From ENR-C587 sp942493235 (GTDB taxonomy: Bacteria; Bacteroidota; Ignavibacteria; Kapaibacteriales; UBA2268): a DNA stretch of 64,000 nucleotides. The position numbers were made by a program, and so were the translations under genes. Where the stretch lies: contig OW818676.1 of the NCBI GenBank assembly GCA_942493235.1, forward strand, positions 1,860,001 through 1,924,000, in the 5' to 3' direction. Under the pieces are notes generated by a model, which saw only the letters and a program-made list of their open reading frames with translations, had not been told where the DNA came from and did not search any database. Shown one piece after another: positions 1-8,456 of this stretch. The first letter of the stretch is position 1. Every line of letters begins with the position of its first letter.

Positions 1-116
1 TTATTACATTTTGGGCACGGTGGTAATGTATCAGTATTGTCATCTAACTTAACCTCAGTGTTGCATTTTGAGCATTTATAAGTTCCTTTTCTGGGTTTTT
101 CACCTGTTTTATACAT
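1..116 (-). CDS. Small zinc-ribbon protein (3' end outside window)
   Basis: The minus-strand reading starts at an ATG at 116 and runs off the left edge after 38 codons. A ribosome-binding site AAAGGAT lies about 7 nt upstream. The visible peptide has a CSKC knuckle at residues 19-22 and a CPKC knuckle at residues 35-38, joined by an acidic loop ending TLPPCP. This is the layout of the short zinc-ribbon proteins that begin MYxTGEKP. These are thought to bind one zinc ion through four cysteines; no enzymatic role can be assigned. The gene was missed by length cut-offs because it is short and truncated by the window. Confidence 0.6.
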   Translation of the reverse strand, partial: MYKTGEKPRKGTYKCSKCNTEVKLDDNTDTLPPCPKCN

Positions 117-893
117 AATATTATCCTTTTGAATATTAATAAAAATATTTAACATAATAATATAGAAATAATTCAACCAAAACTTCATTTCAAATATATA
201 CAAAATATTTCGAAGATTTTCCACTTTATTTTAATTTATTTGAATAATATAGAAAAATTGAATTCTTTTTTTAATAGCTAAGTGGTAACACTTAGGGATT
301 TACACTTAGTAACTGAATATTGATTGAATGTAGAATCTACAAGTTCTACATAGTGAATTTCAAAATGCCTGCACCGGAAATAATTTATAATGAGTGTGAC
401 AAGCAGAAAATATTTTCAATGTAGGCAATTCTGTTATAAAAACACTCTCAAAATGGTTTGAAGTTCCGCCGACCTCTGTAAATGCCGATGAACCGGACGG
501 ATAGAATGCTGACCTCCGTAAATTGATTGTAAGAGCAGAAACAAGGGGTAGCCGAGATAAGGTAGTCCCTTGTTTTTTGAGGATTGTATAGTTTCCCGTT
601 CTATTGGGTTTTCTTCTAATTTTGCATACATATTAAAAGCACTCAACCGAATATAAGATTTGATTCAACAATAATAAAGTTATTCGGCTAAGTGCCAGTA
701 AGATTTAAATTTTTAAATTGCTTTGAAATTTCGTCTATCTCTATCATTTTTTGCTATAATCTCTAAACCACTCTTTTCTCTATCTCGTAAGATATAGCCT
801 CTAATCTCCTCTGTGATGTGAGGGATTGGTTGCGACCGAAAAGAAGTTTTCGGTGATCAGCTAATATTTAGGGGGTTGGGGGCATAAAAATAA
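117..893. other. Intergenic region with repeat copy, no gene
   Basis: About 780 bases with no convincing gene. It holds the left copy of the island-flanking direct repeat (326-396), a palindrome TAAGTGGTAACACTTA at about 280-295, a short direct repeat GACCTCYGTAAAT near 470-525, and a hairpin ACCGAAAA-gaag-TTTTCGGT near 835-855 downstream of the DUF3037-like gene. The hairpin lacks a following T-run, so it is not called as a terminator. Confidence 0.5.
326..396 (+). repeat. Left copy of ~70-bp direct repeat flanking defence island
   Basis: It begins GAATGTAGAATCTACAAG and continues TTCTACAT, then after a variable stretch CGGAAATAATTTATA. The first part is an inverted repeat (ATGTAGAA pairing with TTCTACAT) that contains a second palindrome GTAGA-a-TCTAC. 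The same ~70 bases recur in the same orientation at 7946-8015, with only scattered mismatches and one base of length difference. The two copies bracket exactly the R-M/HipA gene block. Confidence 0.7.
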
Positions 894-1715
894 TTAATTT
901 TTAAAATATTTCTCAAGTGGGACACATTTTATATCTATTAACTCTTTTGCGAGTTTTAATAAAGTAACTTTCTGTACATCTACAACTTTAATTGTGCTAC
1001 ATTCTGTCAGTTCATTTAATATATCGGACTTGTCTGAACTATTCATCAGATCTGTCATGATAAAATGCTTGTAGTCTTGATACTCATTTTTAAATTTTTC
1101 ATTCAAATTAACAATACTGGTTAATTTATGATAAAACATTTCTTCGTTTTGGTTTTCACTAATCAAAGTGTTTCCAAAAACAAAGTTACCATTTTTGCCA
1201 GCAAAGGAAACCTTGACAGGGAATTTAAGGAAATCAAACCTATCTTTTGTTAATTTATAATGCAAGGATACGTTTTTTGAAACCTTTCTTGAAAATTCTA
1301 AATAATTATTGTGAAAGGATTCTATGTTTGCTTGAGTTAATGATGATAGTCCTAAATATTTTTTTGCAATAAGAACAATATTGTCTTCATTTAAATCTAT
1401 ATTCATAAAGATTGGTGCCTGAAACTGTACTGTGTTATTTAAATGAATAGATGAGTGTATAAGAGAGTTTTCAATTTCTAAGTAATTAAACATACTTAAT
1501 TTATTGCTTAGTTTGTCAAAATATCTTTTATAACTAAAAATCTCATTATTTAATATGGCAAATTTCGATTTGTTCAATAGCTTCTTTGCTACTTTTAACT
1601 TATCTTCAGAAAATATATATTTCACCTGATTTTCATCAAAAAGTATTAATGCAACAGCTAATCTTTCAGTAGTAACTTCTGTTAACGAACAATATATAAT
1701 ACTCATTTTTAGCAT
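894..1715 (-). CDS. DUF3037-like protein paired with HipA-like kinase
   Basis: The 273-residue product opens IIYCSLTEVTTERLAVALI and then FDENQ, resembling the DUF3037 opening (a Tyr-led strand followed by 'E-x-x-N/L-x-V-x-L-F'). Members of that family are usually encoded next to a HipA-like kinase, as here. Function is unknown. I chose the ATG at 1715 because GGAG sits 5 nt upstream; a longer TTG-started reading (1736) would overlap the kinase stop and lacks a ribosome-binding site. The gene follows the kinase by 11 nt, so the two are probably translated together. The family call rests on the N-terminus and on the neighbour; the remaining 200 residues are unremarkable and lysine-rich. Confidence 0.5.
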   Translation of the reverse strand: MLKMSIIYCSLTEVTTERLAVALILFDENQVKYIFSEDKLKVAKKLLNKSKFAILNNEIFSYKRYFDKLSNKLSMFNYLEIENSLIHSSIHLNNTVQFQAPIFMNIDLNEDNIVLIAKKYLGLSSLTQANIESFHNNYLEFSRKVSKNVSLHYKLTKDRFDFLKFPVKVSFAGKNGNFVFGNTLISENQNEEMFYHKLTSIVNLNEKFKNEYQDYKHFIMTDLMNSSDKSDILNELTECSTIKVVDVQKVTLLKLAKELIDIKCVPLEKYFKN

Positions 1716-1726
1716 AACCACTCCAT

Positions 1727-2551
1727 TTATAAGCAAGAACGCAAATCTTGTAAAAATAATTCAATATTAAACTCAATCCACTTATCATTTAAATATCTTT
1801 GTTTTAAGCAATCTTCGTACCAATTATAATCAACTCCAGCTCCAAAGTGTAATTCAAAAAGTTTTGAACAATAATCTAAAATTCTTAGCAAGTCATTAGT
1901 CTTGTTACAAAATTCTTGGCAAACTAATTTACGAACTAATTCAATATTTTTACTATTGTTTTTAATGATTTTTTTTATTAGTGGATGGAACAGTAATGAT
2001 TCTTGAGTTGTTAAACAATCCTGTTTTAGGTCGGGTATTTCTTTTATATCAATTAAACCAGAGGAGTAATTAAAACATTGTGCATTATCTATTGCATAGA
2101 ATTGATTATTATCTAAAAGTATATTAGGATTTTCTGGCTTTCTATCAATATTATAAAATACATAATCAAAGAAAACAATTTTTATTAAACTAAAAAAATT
2201 GTATTTTTTATATTGATAGTGTCTATAATCTTTAGGCATTGTATCAATTTCTATTGAATCTGTAAGTTTTTTTGATGCTAAAAATTTTCTTTCAGTTCCA
2301 CCTTCCCTAAAATAACTACTTCCTTTAAGGTGAGAATTCTCAACAATCATTATTTTCATTTCAGGAATCGGATAATCCAATATTTTAAAATAATGATAAG
2401 CTAAGAATTCAACAAATAGAATACTTATTTTATTTGTTTTTGCTATCGTCTTGCAAACGTATGTATCTAATTTAATATCTTCTATTAACAAAGGACGACT
2501 ATAAGTCCTAAGTTCCTCTATACATTTACAGTTTGAATATGTTATTTCCAT
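1727..2551 (-). CDS. HipA-like protein kinase
   Basis: The 274-residue product matches the single-domain HipA-like kinase family (HipA_2 type) rather than full HipA of about 440 residues. The visible catalytic loop is YNIDRKPENPNILL near residues 132-145, with the Asp-Arg and the metal-binding Asn of the HipA pattern. FYAIDNAQCF follows about 5 residues later and supplies the second metal-binding Asp in the DFG position. HipA itself phosphorylates glutamyl-tRNA synthetase; substrates of the short family are unknown. There is no Xre-type HipB antitoxin gene beside it. Instead the downstream neighbour is a DUF3037-like gene 11 nt away, the usual partner of this kinase type. It belongs to the minus-strand defence block. 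Confidence 0.65.
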   Translation of the reverse strand: MEITYSNCKCIEELRTYSRPLLIEDIKLDTYVCKTIAKTNKISILFVEFLAYHYFKILDYPIPEMKIMIVENSHLKGSSYFREGGTERKFLASKKLTDSIEIDTMPKDYRHYQYKKYNFFSLIKIVFFDYVFYNIDRKPENPNILLDNNQFYAIDNAQCFNYSSGLIDIKEIPDLKQDCLTTQESLLFHPLIKKIIKNNSKNIELVRKLVCQEFCNKTNDLLRILDYCSKLFELHFGAGVDYNWYEDCLKQRYLNDKWIEFNIELFLQDLRSCL

Positions 2552-2620
2552 AATATTTTGTGTATATTTTTTATAAGTAAAATATTAATCAGAAGATTGC
2601 TATCTCGCAATAAATCAAGA

Positions 2621-3574
2621 TTACTTTTCATAGTCAACAATACCTAACTTTTGAGTTTTGTTGTAATAATCTGTTATTTCTTTTAAATGTTTAACGATTT
2701 CAGGAAATTTAAACTCATTATTCTGTGTGTTAAATGTTTTAAGTTCTTGAGTAACAAGTTTGAAAATATCTTCTTCTTTGGTAAAGAGCATTCTTTTAAT
2801 AATATTTTTCCAAAAACTTAATTCTTTAGAGTAGTCTACAATCCTTGCAAATTGCAAAGCCTTGTATTTATCCATCATCCCAACACTTTCAGTTAGTTTA
2901 TTTTGAAGTTTTTTGATTTGTTTGTTTAGACTTATATCTTGATTTTGTTGTAAATCTTCTATTACTTTTAGCTTATTCATTAGGTTATCGTTTTCATCTT
3001 CATATTTTTTATACATTTCAGTCTTTTTATTAATTAAAGTATCAAATTTTAACTTTATTGAAAAATAAAAAATCCAGAAGAAAACAAAATTCATGCCTGC
3101 TTGTATTAAATAATTCTGCCAATTTTGGTAATACTTGTTAACTAAGATGGCAGAATCCATTGAATTGTTAGCTGTGGCATTTTGTATAATACTAATATTA
3201 GGTGTATTACTTCCACATTTAATAAATACTTTATTTGTTGAATTTGGAATGATATTATTAATGCAAACCATAATATCATTGCTATCATTTCTTGAGTTTG
3301 TAATTTGATATTGCAAATATGATTCAACAACTACATTAATTAATTGGCTGTTCTTAATTCTCAAACAAAAATTGTTCTGAATATCCATTGTTTTATTCTC
3401 TAATTTTAGAATAACCAAATTGGTTGTTTCTATTTTGTTATTCTCTAATGAATATATTATTCTTGGAGATGAAAACAAATTAAATAAGTAATTAAAACCA
3501 ATTATTAACATAAACGATAACACTGAAACCACTGTTGGAAAAAGCAGTTGGTCTAATAAATCTTTTGTTTTCAT
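2621..3574 (-). CDS. Two-TM protein with cytoplasmic coiled coil, unknown
   Basis: Not recognised as a named family. The 317-residue product has a first hydrophobic segment at about residues 12-34 (LLFPTVVSVLSFMLIIGF), then a ~125-residue Asn/Ser-rich region probably outside the cytoplasm. A second membrane helix follows at about 160-180 (NFVFFWIFYFSIKLKF), then a long Lys/Glu/Gln-rich coiled coil at about 188-240 and a C-terminal helical part. It lies 69 nt upstream of the HipA-like kinase on the same strand. A membrane anchor plus coiled coil next to a kinase and an R-M gene fits a defence accessory that signals or damages at the membrane, but that is inference from context only. Confidence 0.5.
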   Translation of the reverse strand: MKTKDLLDQLLFPTVVSVLSFMLIIGFNYLFNLFSSPRIIYSLENNKIETTNLVILKLENKTMDIQNNFCLRIKNSQLINVVVESYLQYQITNSRNDSNDIMVCINNIIPNSTNKVFIKCGSNTPNISIIQNATANNSMDSAILVNKYYQNWQNYLIQAGMNFVFFWIFYFSIKLKFDTLINKKTEMYKKYEDENDNLMNKLKVIEDLQQNQDISLNKQIKKLQNKLTESVGMMDKYKALQFARIVDYSKELSFWKNIIKRMLFTKEEDIFKLVTQELKTFNTQNNEFKFPEIVKHLKEITDYYNKTQKLGIVDYEK

Positions 3575-3597
3575 ATGCTTCCTTCTATAGTAAATTT

Positions 3598-3672
3598 TTA
3601 TTTCTCTATCATCTTGAACGTTTCAATCCCATCCTCAATTTCGCTTATCGTGTCATACCAGATTCTATCCAT
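3598..3672 (-). pseudogene. 24-codon remnant after duplicated R-M end
   Basis: A short reading starts ATG at 3672, six bases after the stop of the duplicated R-M 3' end. It gives MDRIWYDTISEIEDG followed by nine more residues before a stop at 3598. The R-M end supplies an AGAGG ribosome-binding site in front of it. It looks like the first residues of a gene that once followed the R-M gene and was cut off. Very short, so this is a tentative call. Confidence 0.25.
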
Positions 3673-3677
3673 CCTCT

Positions 3678-3827
3678 TTACTCTCCCTCCACTATCTTTA
3701 TCTCATCATCAGTTAAATTGTAAAGCTCGTAAACTAATTTGTCTATCTTTTTATCTGTGTAGTCTATTCTTGCTTTTAATTGCTCTTTTCTTGTGAATTT
3801 ACAAGCTAATACAAAGTAGAATTCCAT
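3678..3827 (-). pseudogene. Duplicated 3' end of the type IIG R-M gene
   Basis: The last 36 codons of this 49-codon reading (KEQLKARIDYTDKKIDKLVY and onward to the stop) repeat the C-terminus of the R-M enzyme at 4705-4815. The two DNA copies (3678-3788 and 4705-4815) match over about 111 bp with only a couple of C/T differences and no gap. Upstream of the match the copy carries 13 unrelated codons from an ATG at 3827 preceded by AAGGAA, so it could still be translated. It sits 10 nt after the DUF2971 gene. The DUF2971 gene is therefore held between direct repeats made of the R-M 3' end, as if a cassette had been added by recombination or duplication. Confidence 0.75.
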
Positions 3828-3837
3828 ACTTTCCTTA

Positions 3838-4701
3838 TTATATATTTATCAATTCAGAATTAATTGAGTGTTTTTTTAGCAAGGTTATCAACTCAGATAA
3901 CTTATTTTGCTCAACCTTGTCAGTATAATATACCTTTTTTATTCGTTTCAGCAATTGTGGTTTGCGTAACGGGAAATTAACAAATTCTCTATTGTCAATT
4001 TTAATAATTTTATTGCTGTTTAATTCCGAATCATACAGGTTTACAATTCTGGTTTCTTCTTCATTCTTGTGTTGTTCATTTTTAATTCTTGATACTAAAT
4101 CAGTAATTCTGCTCATTAAATTTATTAATATGTCTTTAATATTTTCATTATTTAATGATAGAGCATTTGAAGTACAGATACTTACTATATCTTTTGTTAG
4201 CTCTTCATTGCAATAAATTACTCTTTTTACCCCAACATTGCTTGGTAAGTTATCTGATTTCAATTGTAGAACAACACCCAATCCATTTTCAGCATAATTA
4301 TCCCATAAGTGTAAGTTATTATTCATTTCAGAAAAACAGGAAATAAATAATTTGCTTACCTTGCTTTCTAATAATTGGTTTATTTGTTTGAAAATATTAT
4401 CATTTGATTTTTTGTTCAGCTCATCTTGGAAATTAATAACATTTTGAGAATTTGATTCACAAAAATATTTAGATACGAAAAGCAAGCAACCATACATTGA
4501 TGCCCTTTGCTCAAGACTATAAATATTTTCCTGATTATGCAAATAGTTTAATAATTCAAATACTCTATCCCCAGCATATATAATCTCTAAAGGGTCTCTT
4601 TGAGAGCGTGCTTCATATAGTCGCCAAGTACCGCTTTTAATAATACTAATAGCTGAATCTATATTTGTATAATGATATAAGAATTTTGGTTTATTCTCCA
4701 T
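3838..4701 (-). CDS. DUF2971 domain protein
   Basis: The 287-residue product begins PKFLYHYTNIDSAISIIKSG, then WRLYEARSQRDPLE. This is the DUF2971 signature: a Y-H-Y-T opening, a 'location' helix and an N/R-D-P-x-E element. The later stretch LWDNYAENGLGVVLQL matches the family's 'W-x-x-Y-a-x-x-g-x-G-v-x-i' segment. The biochemical role is unknown, though such genes are frequent in mobile and defence islands. The start lies 3 nt after the R-M stop, with GGAGGGAGAG inside the R-M 3' end serving as ribosome-binding site, so translation is probably coupled to the R-M gene. The gene is bracketed by two copies of the R-M 3' end. Confidence 0.75.
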   Translation of the reverse strand: MENKPKFLYHYTNIDSAISIIKSGTWRLYEARSQRDPLEIIYAGDRVFELLNYLHNQENIYSLEQRASMYGCLLFVSKYFCESNSQNVINFQDELNKKSNDNIFKQINQLLESKVSKLFISCFSEMNNNLHLWDNYAENGLGVVLQLKSDNLPSNVGVKRVIYCNEELTKDIVSICTSNALSLNNENIKDILINLMSRITDLVSRIKNEQHKNEEETRIVNLYDSELNSNKIIKIDNREFVNFPLRKPQLLKRIKKVYYTDKVEQNKLSELITLLKKHSINSELINI

Positions 4702-4704
4702 CTC

Positions 4705-7700
4705 TTACTCTCCCTCCACTATCTTTATTTCATCATCAGTTAAATTGTAAAGCTCGTAAACTAATTTGTCTATTTTTTTATCTGTGTAGTCTATTCTTGC
4801 TTTTAATTGCTCTTTCTGCTCCGGTAATGTCGCTGACTGTAGGTCTTTGTTTAGCTGGAGCATAGTTTCTACAAGCTTGATTAGCTGTGACTGGTGGCTG
4901 GGGTCTGGTGTTTGGGGGATAGGGAAGGGTTGTAAATATTGTGTTTTAAATGTAAAGTATCCACCTCTTAAAACGTAACCAGTAGACTTCAGAAAGTACC
5001 AAAGAAGCTTAGAATTAAAAATTCCTAAATAATACTTAAAGTCTGTTTGTATTTGCTCTTTAAACACAAAAGAATATACTTTAGTTGTGTGGTATAAAAC
5101 TCCAAACTCGTCTAAAGTCATATTACAGCCAAAGGAGATTTCAGGAGTAAGCAATTTAGTTTGATTAAATTCGTGCATATTTTGAGGACGACTAAATTGC
5201 CACCAAGTGGAGCAAAACTTTCCTTTCTCTCTATCTTCTAACGATTTTTTGTTTTCTAATATATAAGCCCATCCTATTGGAAAGTAAGATTGAATATATT
5301 CCTTTGTCATCAATTGGGCTTTAGATTCAATGAGTAAATATGGAAATATTACAACGTTTTTCGGTTTCATATTTTCGTATCTTTTAACATCTTTACCCAT
5401 TAAAAACGGTTTAACTAAGCCTTTTTCAATTTCAATTTCTTTGTCCAATACAACTGAAAAACATCTATATGTATTTTCTAATTCCTCAATTATTTTCAAT
5501 ACAAAGATTTTGTCTGCACTTGTTGCAACACCTTGAAATATTTTCCTTGTGATATCCTTTAACTTTAAAGGCATAGCATTGAGCTTATCTAAAAGAGCTT
5601 GCTTGGCATTATCAGTAAAATTCCACTTAGCTCCCTTGATTGGTTGCTTTACTTTAAATGTTTTAAATGATTTTATATCTGCTTGCCATTCTTTTGGATC
5701 ATTCACTTGCAAGAAATCAAAGTCACCTTCATGCAATTTATTTAGAAATAATAAACAAGTATAAGTAGTAGCACTATCAAATATCTGTGCCGCTCCAAAA
5801 TGTACAATCCTATCAATTGCCTTTTTCTCTGCGAGATAATCTCTTAGGCTTACGCCGAAATCGCTCTGAAAGAATTTATGTGGCTGAATAAATCCTAATA
5901 ATCCATTTTTGCTTAAAAGATTATAAGCCTTTTCGATAAACACTACATAAATGTCAATATTACCAGCTTGTCCTGAATAGAACTTAGTCTTGTAATAGCT
6001 AATTACTGATGGTGGTAAATACTCGGTCATAGTTTGAATTCTAATATACGGCGGATTCCCAATCACAGCATCAAAACCGCCCTGCTTAAATACTTCCGGA
6101 AAAGCATTCTGCCAATTAAACGGTTTGATTTTCTTTTCCATTGTCGTCTCAAAGTCTAATTGATTTTCATAGAAGTCAAGGTCTATTAGGCTGTTTCCGC
6201 TCTTTATGTTATTATCCAATGTCGGCAAAACTCTGTCGTGCAGTAGTGATAATTGATTGTTAATTGAGGCAGTAGTCTCGCCCTCCATCGCTTTTAGCAT
6301 AAGTGATAGTTTGGTTACTTCTACGGCATTAGTGTCTATATCTACGCCGTATATGTTATTCAGAAGTATCTGCTTTTTGAGCGATGTAGTTAAATATCCG
6401 TCCGGCGTGAGGAACTTCTCCTTTTTCTTCATATCCGCATTCATATAATATTCCAAATGCCAATTTAGGAGGTACTGATATGCTCCCAGCAAAAACGAAC
6501 CGGAACCACAGGCAGGGTCGCATATCTTTAGTTTGGCTATGTCGTCGGGAGTTTTATCCTCAACCAACTTCCCAACAGTATTTTTAACAATATAATCAAC
6601 TATATACTGCGGAGTATAATAAACTCCACCGGCTTTACGAACTTCGGGCTTTTCCTCAATTGAGATAACGTGGTCATCGGATATTTTAATTACTTTGCCG
6701 AGATATTGCTCATAAGAATGCCCGAGAATTTCAACCGGCATAACCGAGAATTCATACGGCGATTGCGGATAATACATATCCTCAATAATTGTTTTGAGAG
6801 TGTAGTCATTAATATCAAGGTTGTCGGTTATAACATCTTTTTTATAATCGAACAAACCGGAATTATACTTTTGGTCTGCTGTATGGAAAATTTGTTTTAA
6901 ATTCTGGTAAGTATTATTGCCGATGCTATTTTTCAATTGACCTTCTATCTCAACGCCTCTATCCTCACAAATACGCAAGAAAATAAGCCTATCCATCACC
7001 TTTTGCAGTGAGAAATTCAGCTCATCTTCGCCGATAGATTTGTTACTGTTTACTATTTCTTTAGCGAGAATATTTCGCCAGCCGTCAAGCGATTTCAAAA
7101 ACTCCGAATCGACGGATTCTTTTTCTCTCGTCTTTTCTTTCTGAATGTATTTATCGAAATTCCCATTTGTAACAGCTTCTTTTGAGAAGACATCCCAGAA
7201 AAAGTCGAATTCTTTCAAATATAATTTATAATCAAGATATTTGATACGAGCAATTGAAGCTCTGTCTGTAGGGTTTGGTCTATTCATGCATTCGTAAACC
7301 GAGAACTCCTCAAAGTCTGTAATCAGCGAAATCGGTAGTTTTGCACTCCAGCCATATCTGCGTAACTGATAAGCCGGGTCTATATTATCTTTGATTGAAA
7401 TGCTTGGCTTCTTTGCCTCTACAAAGAATTTTTTCTGTCCATAAACAGTGAAGCAATAGTCCGGAGCTTTGGTACTACCGCTAACTTTGATTTTATCTTC
7501 GTGGATAACTTCACGGTAACTTTCGGCTAAACCCTGACGGTTATTAATATCCCAGCCGAGAGCTTCAAAAAATGGGTTGATATAATCGTTACGGGTTTGA
7601 GTTTCGTTATATTTTCCGCGTTTATAATCAGTGATATGATTATCGAAATTTTCAATTAATCTTTCTATTTCCGTTTTGGCGTTTTGTTTAGTTGATTTTG

Positions 7701-7716
7701 TGTTTTGGATATTCAT
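4705..7716 (-). CDS. Type IIG restriction enzyme/adenine methyltransferase (Eco57I-like)
   Basis: A 1003-residue single-chain restriction-modification enzyme. Near residues 85-103 is a PD-(D/E)xK-type nuclease core (PDYCF then FFVEAKKPS). A helical linker follows, then the N6-adenine methyltransferase domain with GVYYTPQYIVDYIV, SAM motif I DPACGSGSFLLGAYQ at about residue 400, and the catalytic motif NPPYIR at about residue 553. The last ~300 residues form a TaqI/Eco57I-like target-recognition part ending in a helical tail. It would methylate adenine in, and cleave near, one asymmetric site; the site cannot be read from sequence. The size is normal for the family and no frameshift is seen. 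The start ATG follows an AT-rich promoter region, and the gene heads the minus-strand block. Confidence 0.9.
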   Translation of the reverse strand: MNIQNTKSTKQNAKTEIERLIENFDNHITDYKRGKYNETQTRNDYINPFFEALGWDINNRQGLAESYREVIHEDKIKVSGSTKAPDYCFTVYGQKKFFVEAKKPSISIKDNIDPAYQLRRYGWSAKLPISLITDFEEFSVYECMNRPNPTDRASIARIKYLDYKLYLKEFDFFWDVFSKEAVTNGNFDKYIQKEKTREKESVDSEFLKSLDGWRNILAKEIVNSNKSIGEDELNFSLQKVMDRLIFLRICEDRGVEIEGQLKNSIGNNTYQNLKQIFHTADQKYNSGLFDYKKDVITDNLDINDYTLKTIIEDMYYPQSPYEFSVMPVEILGHSYEQYLGKVIKISDDHVISIEEKPEVRKAGGVYYTPQYIVDYIVKNTVGKLVEDKTPDDIAKLKICDPACGSGSFLLGAYQYLLNWHLEYYMNADMKKKEKFLTPDGYLTTSLKKQILLNNIYGVDIDTNAVEVTKLSLMLKAMEGETTASINNQLSLLHDRVLPTLDNNIKSGNSLIDLDFYENQLDFETTMEKKIKPFNWQNAFPEVFKQGGFDAVIGNPPYIRIQTMTEYLPPSVISYYKTKFYSGQAGNIDIYVVFIEKAYNLLSKNGLLGFIQPHKFFQSDFGVSLRDYLAEKKAIDRIVHFGAAQIFDSATTYTCLLFLNKLHEGDFDFLQVNDPKEWQADIKSFKTFKVKQPIKGAKWNFTDNAKQALLDKLNAMPLKLKDITRKIFQGVATSADKIFVLKIIEELENTYRCFSVVLDKEIEIEKGLVKPFLMGKDVKRYENMKPKNVVIFPYLLIESKAQLMTKEYIQSYFPIGWAYILENKKSLEDREKGKFCSTWWQFSRPQNMHEFNQTKLLTPEISFGCNMTLDEFGVLYHTTKVYSFVFKEQIQTDFKYYLGIFNSKLLWYFLKSTGYVLRGGYFTFKTQYLQPFPIPQTPDPSHQSQLIKLVETMLQLNKDLQSATLPEQKEQLKARIDYTDKKIDKLVYELYNLTDDEIKIVEGE

Positions 7717-7945
7717 AATAGCATTTTATTTTTTTAAATTAGCTTGATTCAATTGCAAATATAAAAAAATATTTTAATAAATAAAAGCAGAAATGGTATT
7801 ATTTTTAAAAAAGCAAGGGAGCAATTATTTCTAACCGCCCCCAAGCTTTTTCCTGAAAAGGTTTAATTTGAAACGAGTTATGGGTGTGATTATTGTAATA
7901 TATAAATATTTTCTCTTTATTTAATAAGTGTTAACACGTAAAAAA

Positions 7946-8015
7946 GAATGTAGAATCTACAAGTTCTACATTGTTAATTTTAAAATTTAGTAACGGAAAT
8001 AATTTATATTGAGCG
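7946..8015 (+). repeat. Right copy of ~70-bp direct repeat flanking defence island
   Basis: It begins GAATGTAGAATCTACAAG followed by TTCTACAT, and ends with CGGAAATAATTTATA plus TGAG-like bases, as in the copy at 326-396. The orientation is the same. The 26-base palindromic head is identical in both copies; the remainder differs at several positions. Confidence 0.7.
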
Positions 8016-8322
8016 AGAGGTACAACTCAGTGTAAACACTTAGTCAAGTAAAAATTAAAAATATTCGAGAATAAAATCTTCAGCAAGACCCCAAAAACGG
8101 ACTTCTATAAATCACACATAATGAAAATAATTCACATACCTAAGCAGTACGAGACATTTAGCGATATATTTTGATTACGTAATATTTATTAATGAATTCC
8201 AAACTAAAAGTATTATGATGAAAAATAATGGATATTTTTGAAATAATTAAGGAATATCATAGAGATTAATTATCAGATAAATAAAAAGTTTTTGAGAAAT
8301 TATAATATTTATTATAATTATA

Positions 8323-8353
8323 TTGGAAAGCTTAAAAAATATTTTTAAATTTG
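8323..8353 (+). promoter_or_regulatory. Bacteroidota-type promoter of the T9SS/RHS operon
   Basis: A -7 box TAAATTTG (8346-8353) fits TAnnTTTG and stands 19 nt after a -33-like TTGG (8323-8326). The predicted start leaves about 100 nt of leader before the gene at 8457. Prediction by consensus only. Confidence 0.4.
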
Positions 8354-8456
8354 TAATTGAGGCATAGAGGAAAACTGAAATTCATATAGAAAAGCGATTA
8401 ATTGTTGAGAGATTATTTTTTCAACATTTTATATTTTTTTTATTTTAGGAGAATTT

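Larger units (their letters stand above)
7717..8456. other. Intergenic region with second repeat copy and promoter
   Basis: About 740 bases between divergent genes. It holds the right copy of the flanking repeat (7946-8015), another imperfect palindrome TAAGTGTTAACACGTA just before it, and CACTTA-type motifs near 8030. A Bacteroidota-type promoter for the rightward genes lies at 8323-8353. No open reading frame of note. Confidence 0.5.

Noticed and set aside
434..646. 70-codon open reading on the minus strand
   Set aside because: No ribosome-binding site, no recognisable domain, and composition typical of chance; it lies in a repeat-bearing gap.
1716..1736. TTG start of the DUF3037-like gene at 1736
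   Set aside because: It would overlap the kinase stop and lacks a ribosome-binding site, whereas the ATG at 1715 has GGAG at proper spacing.
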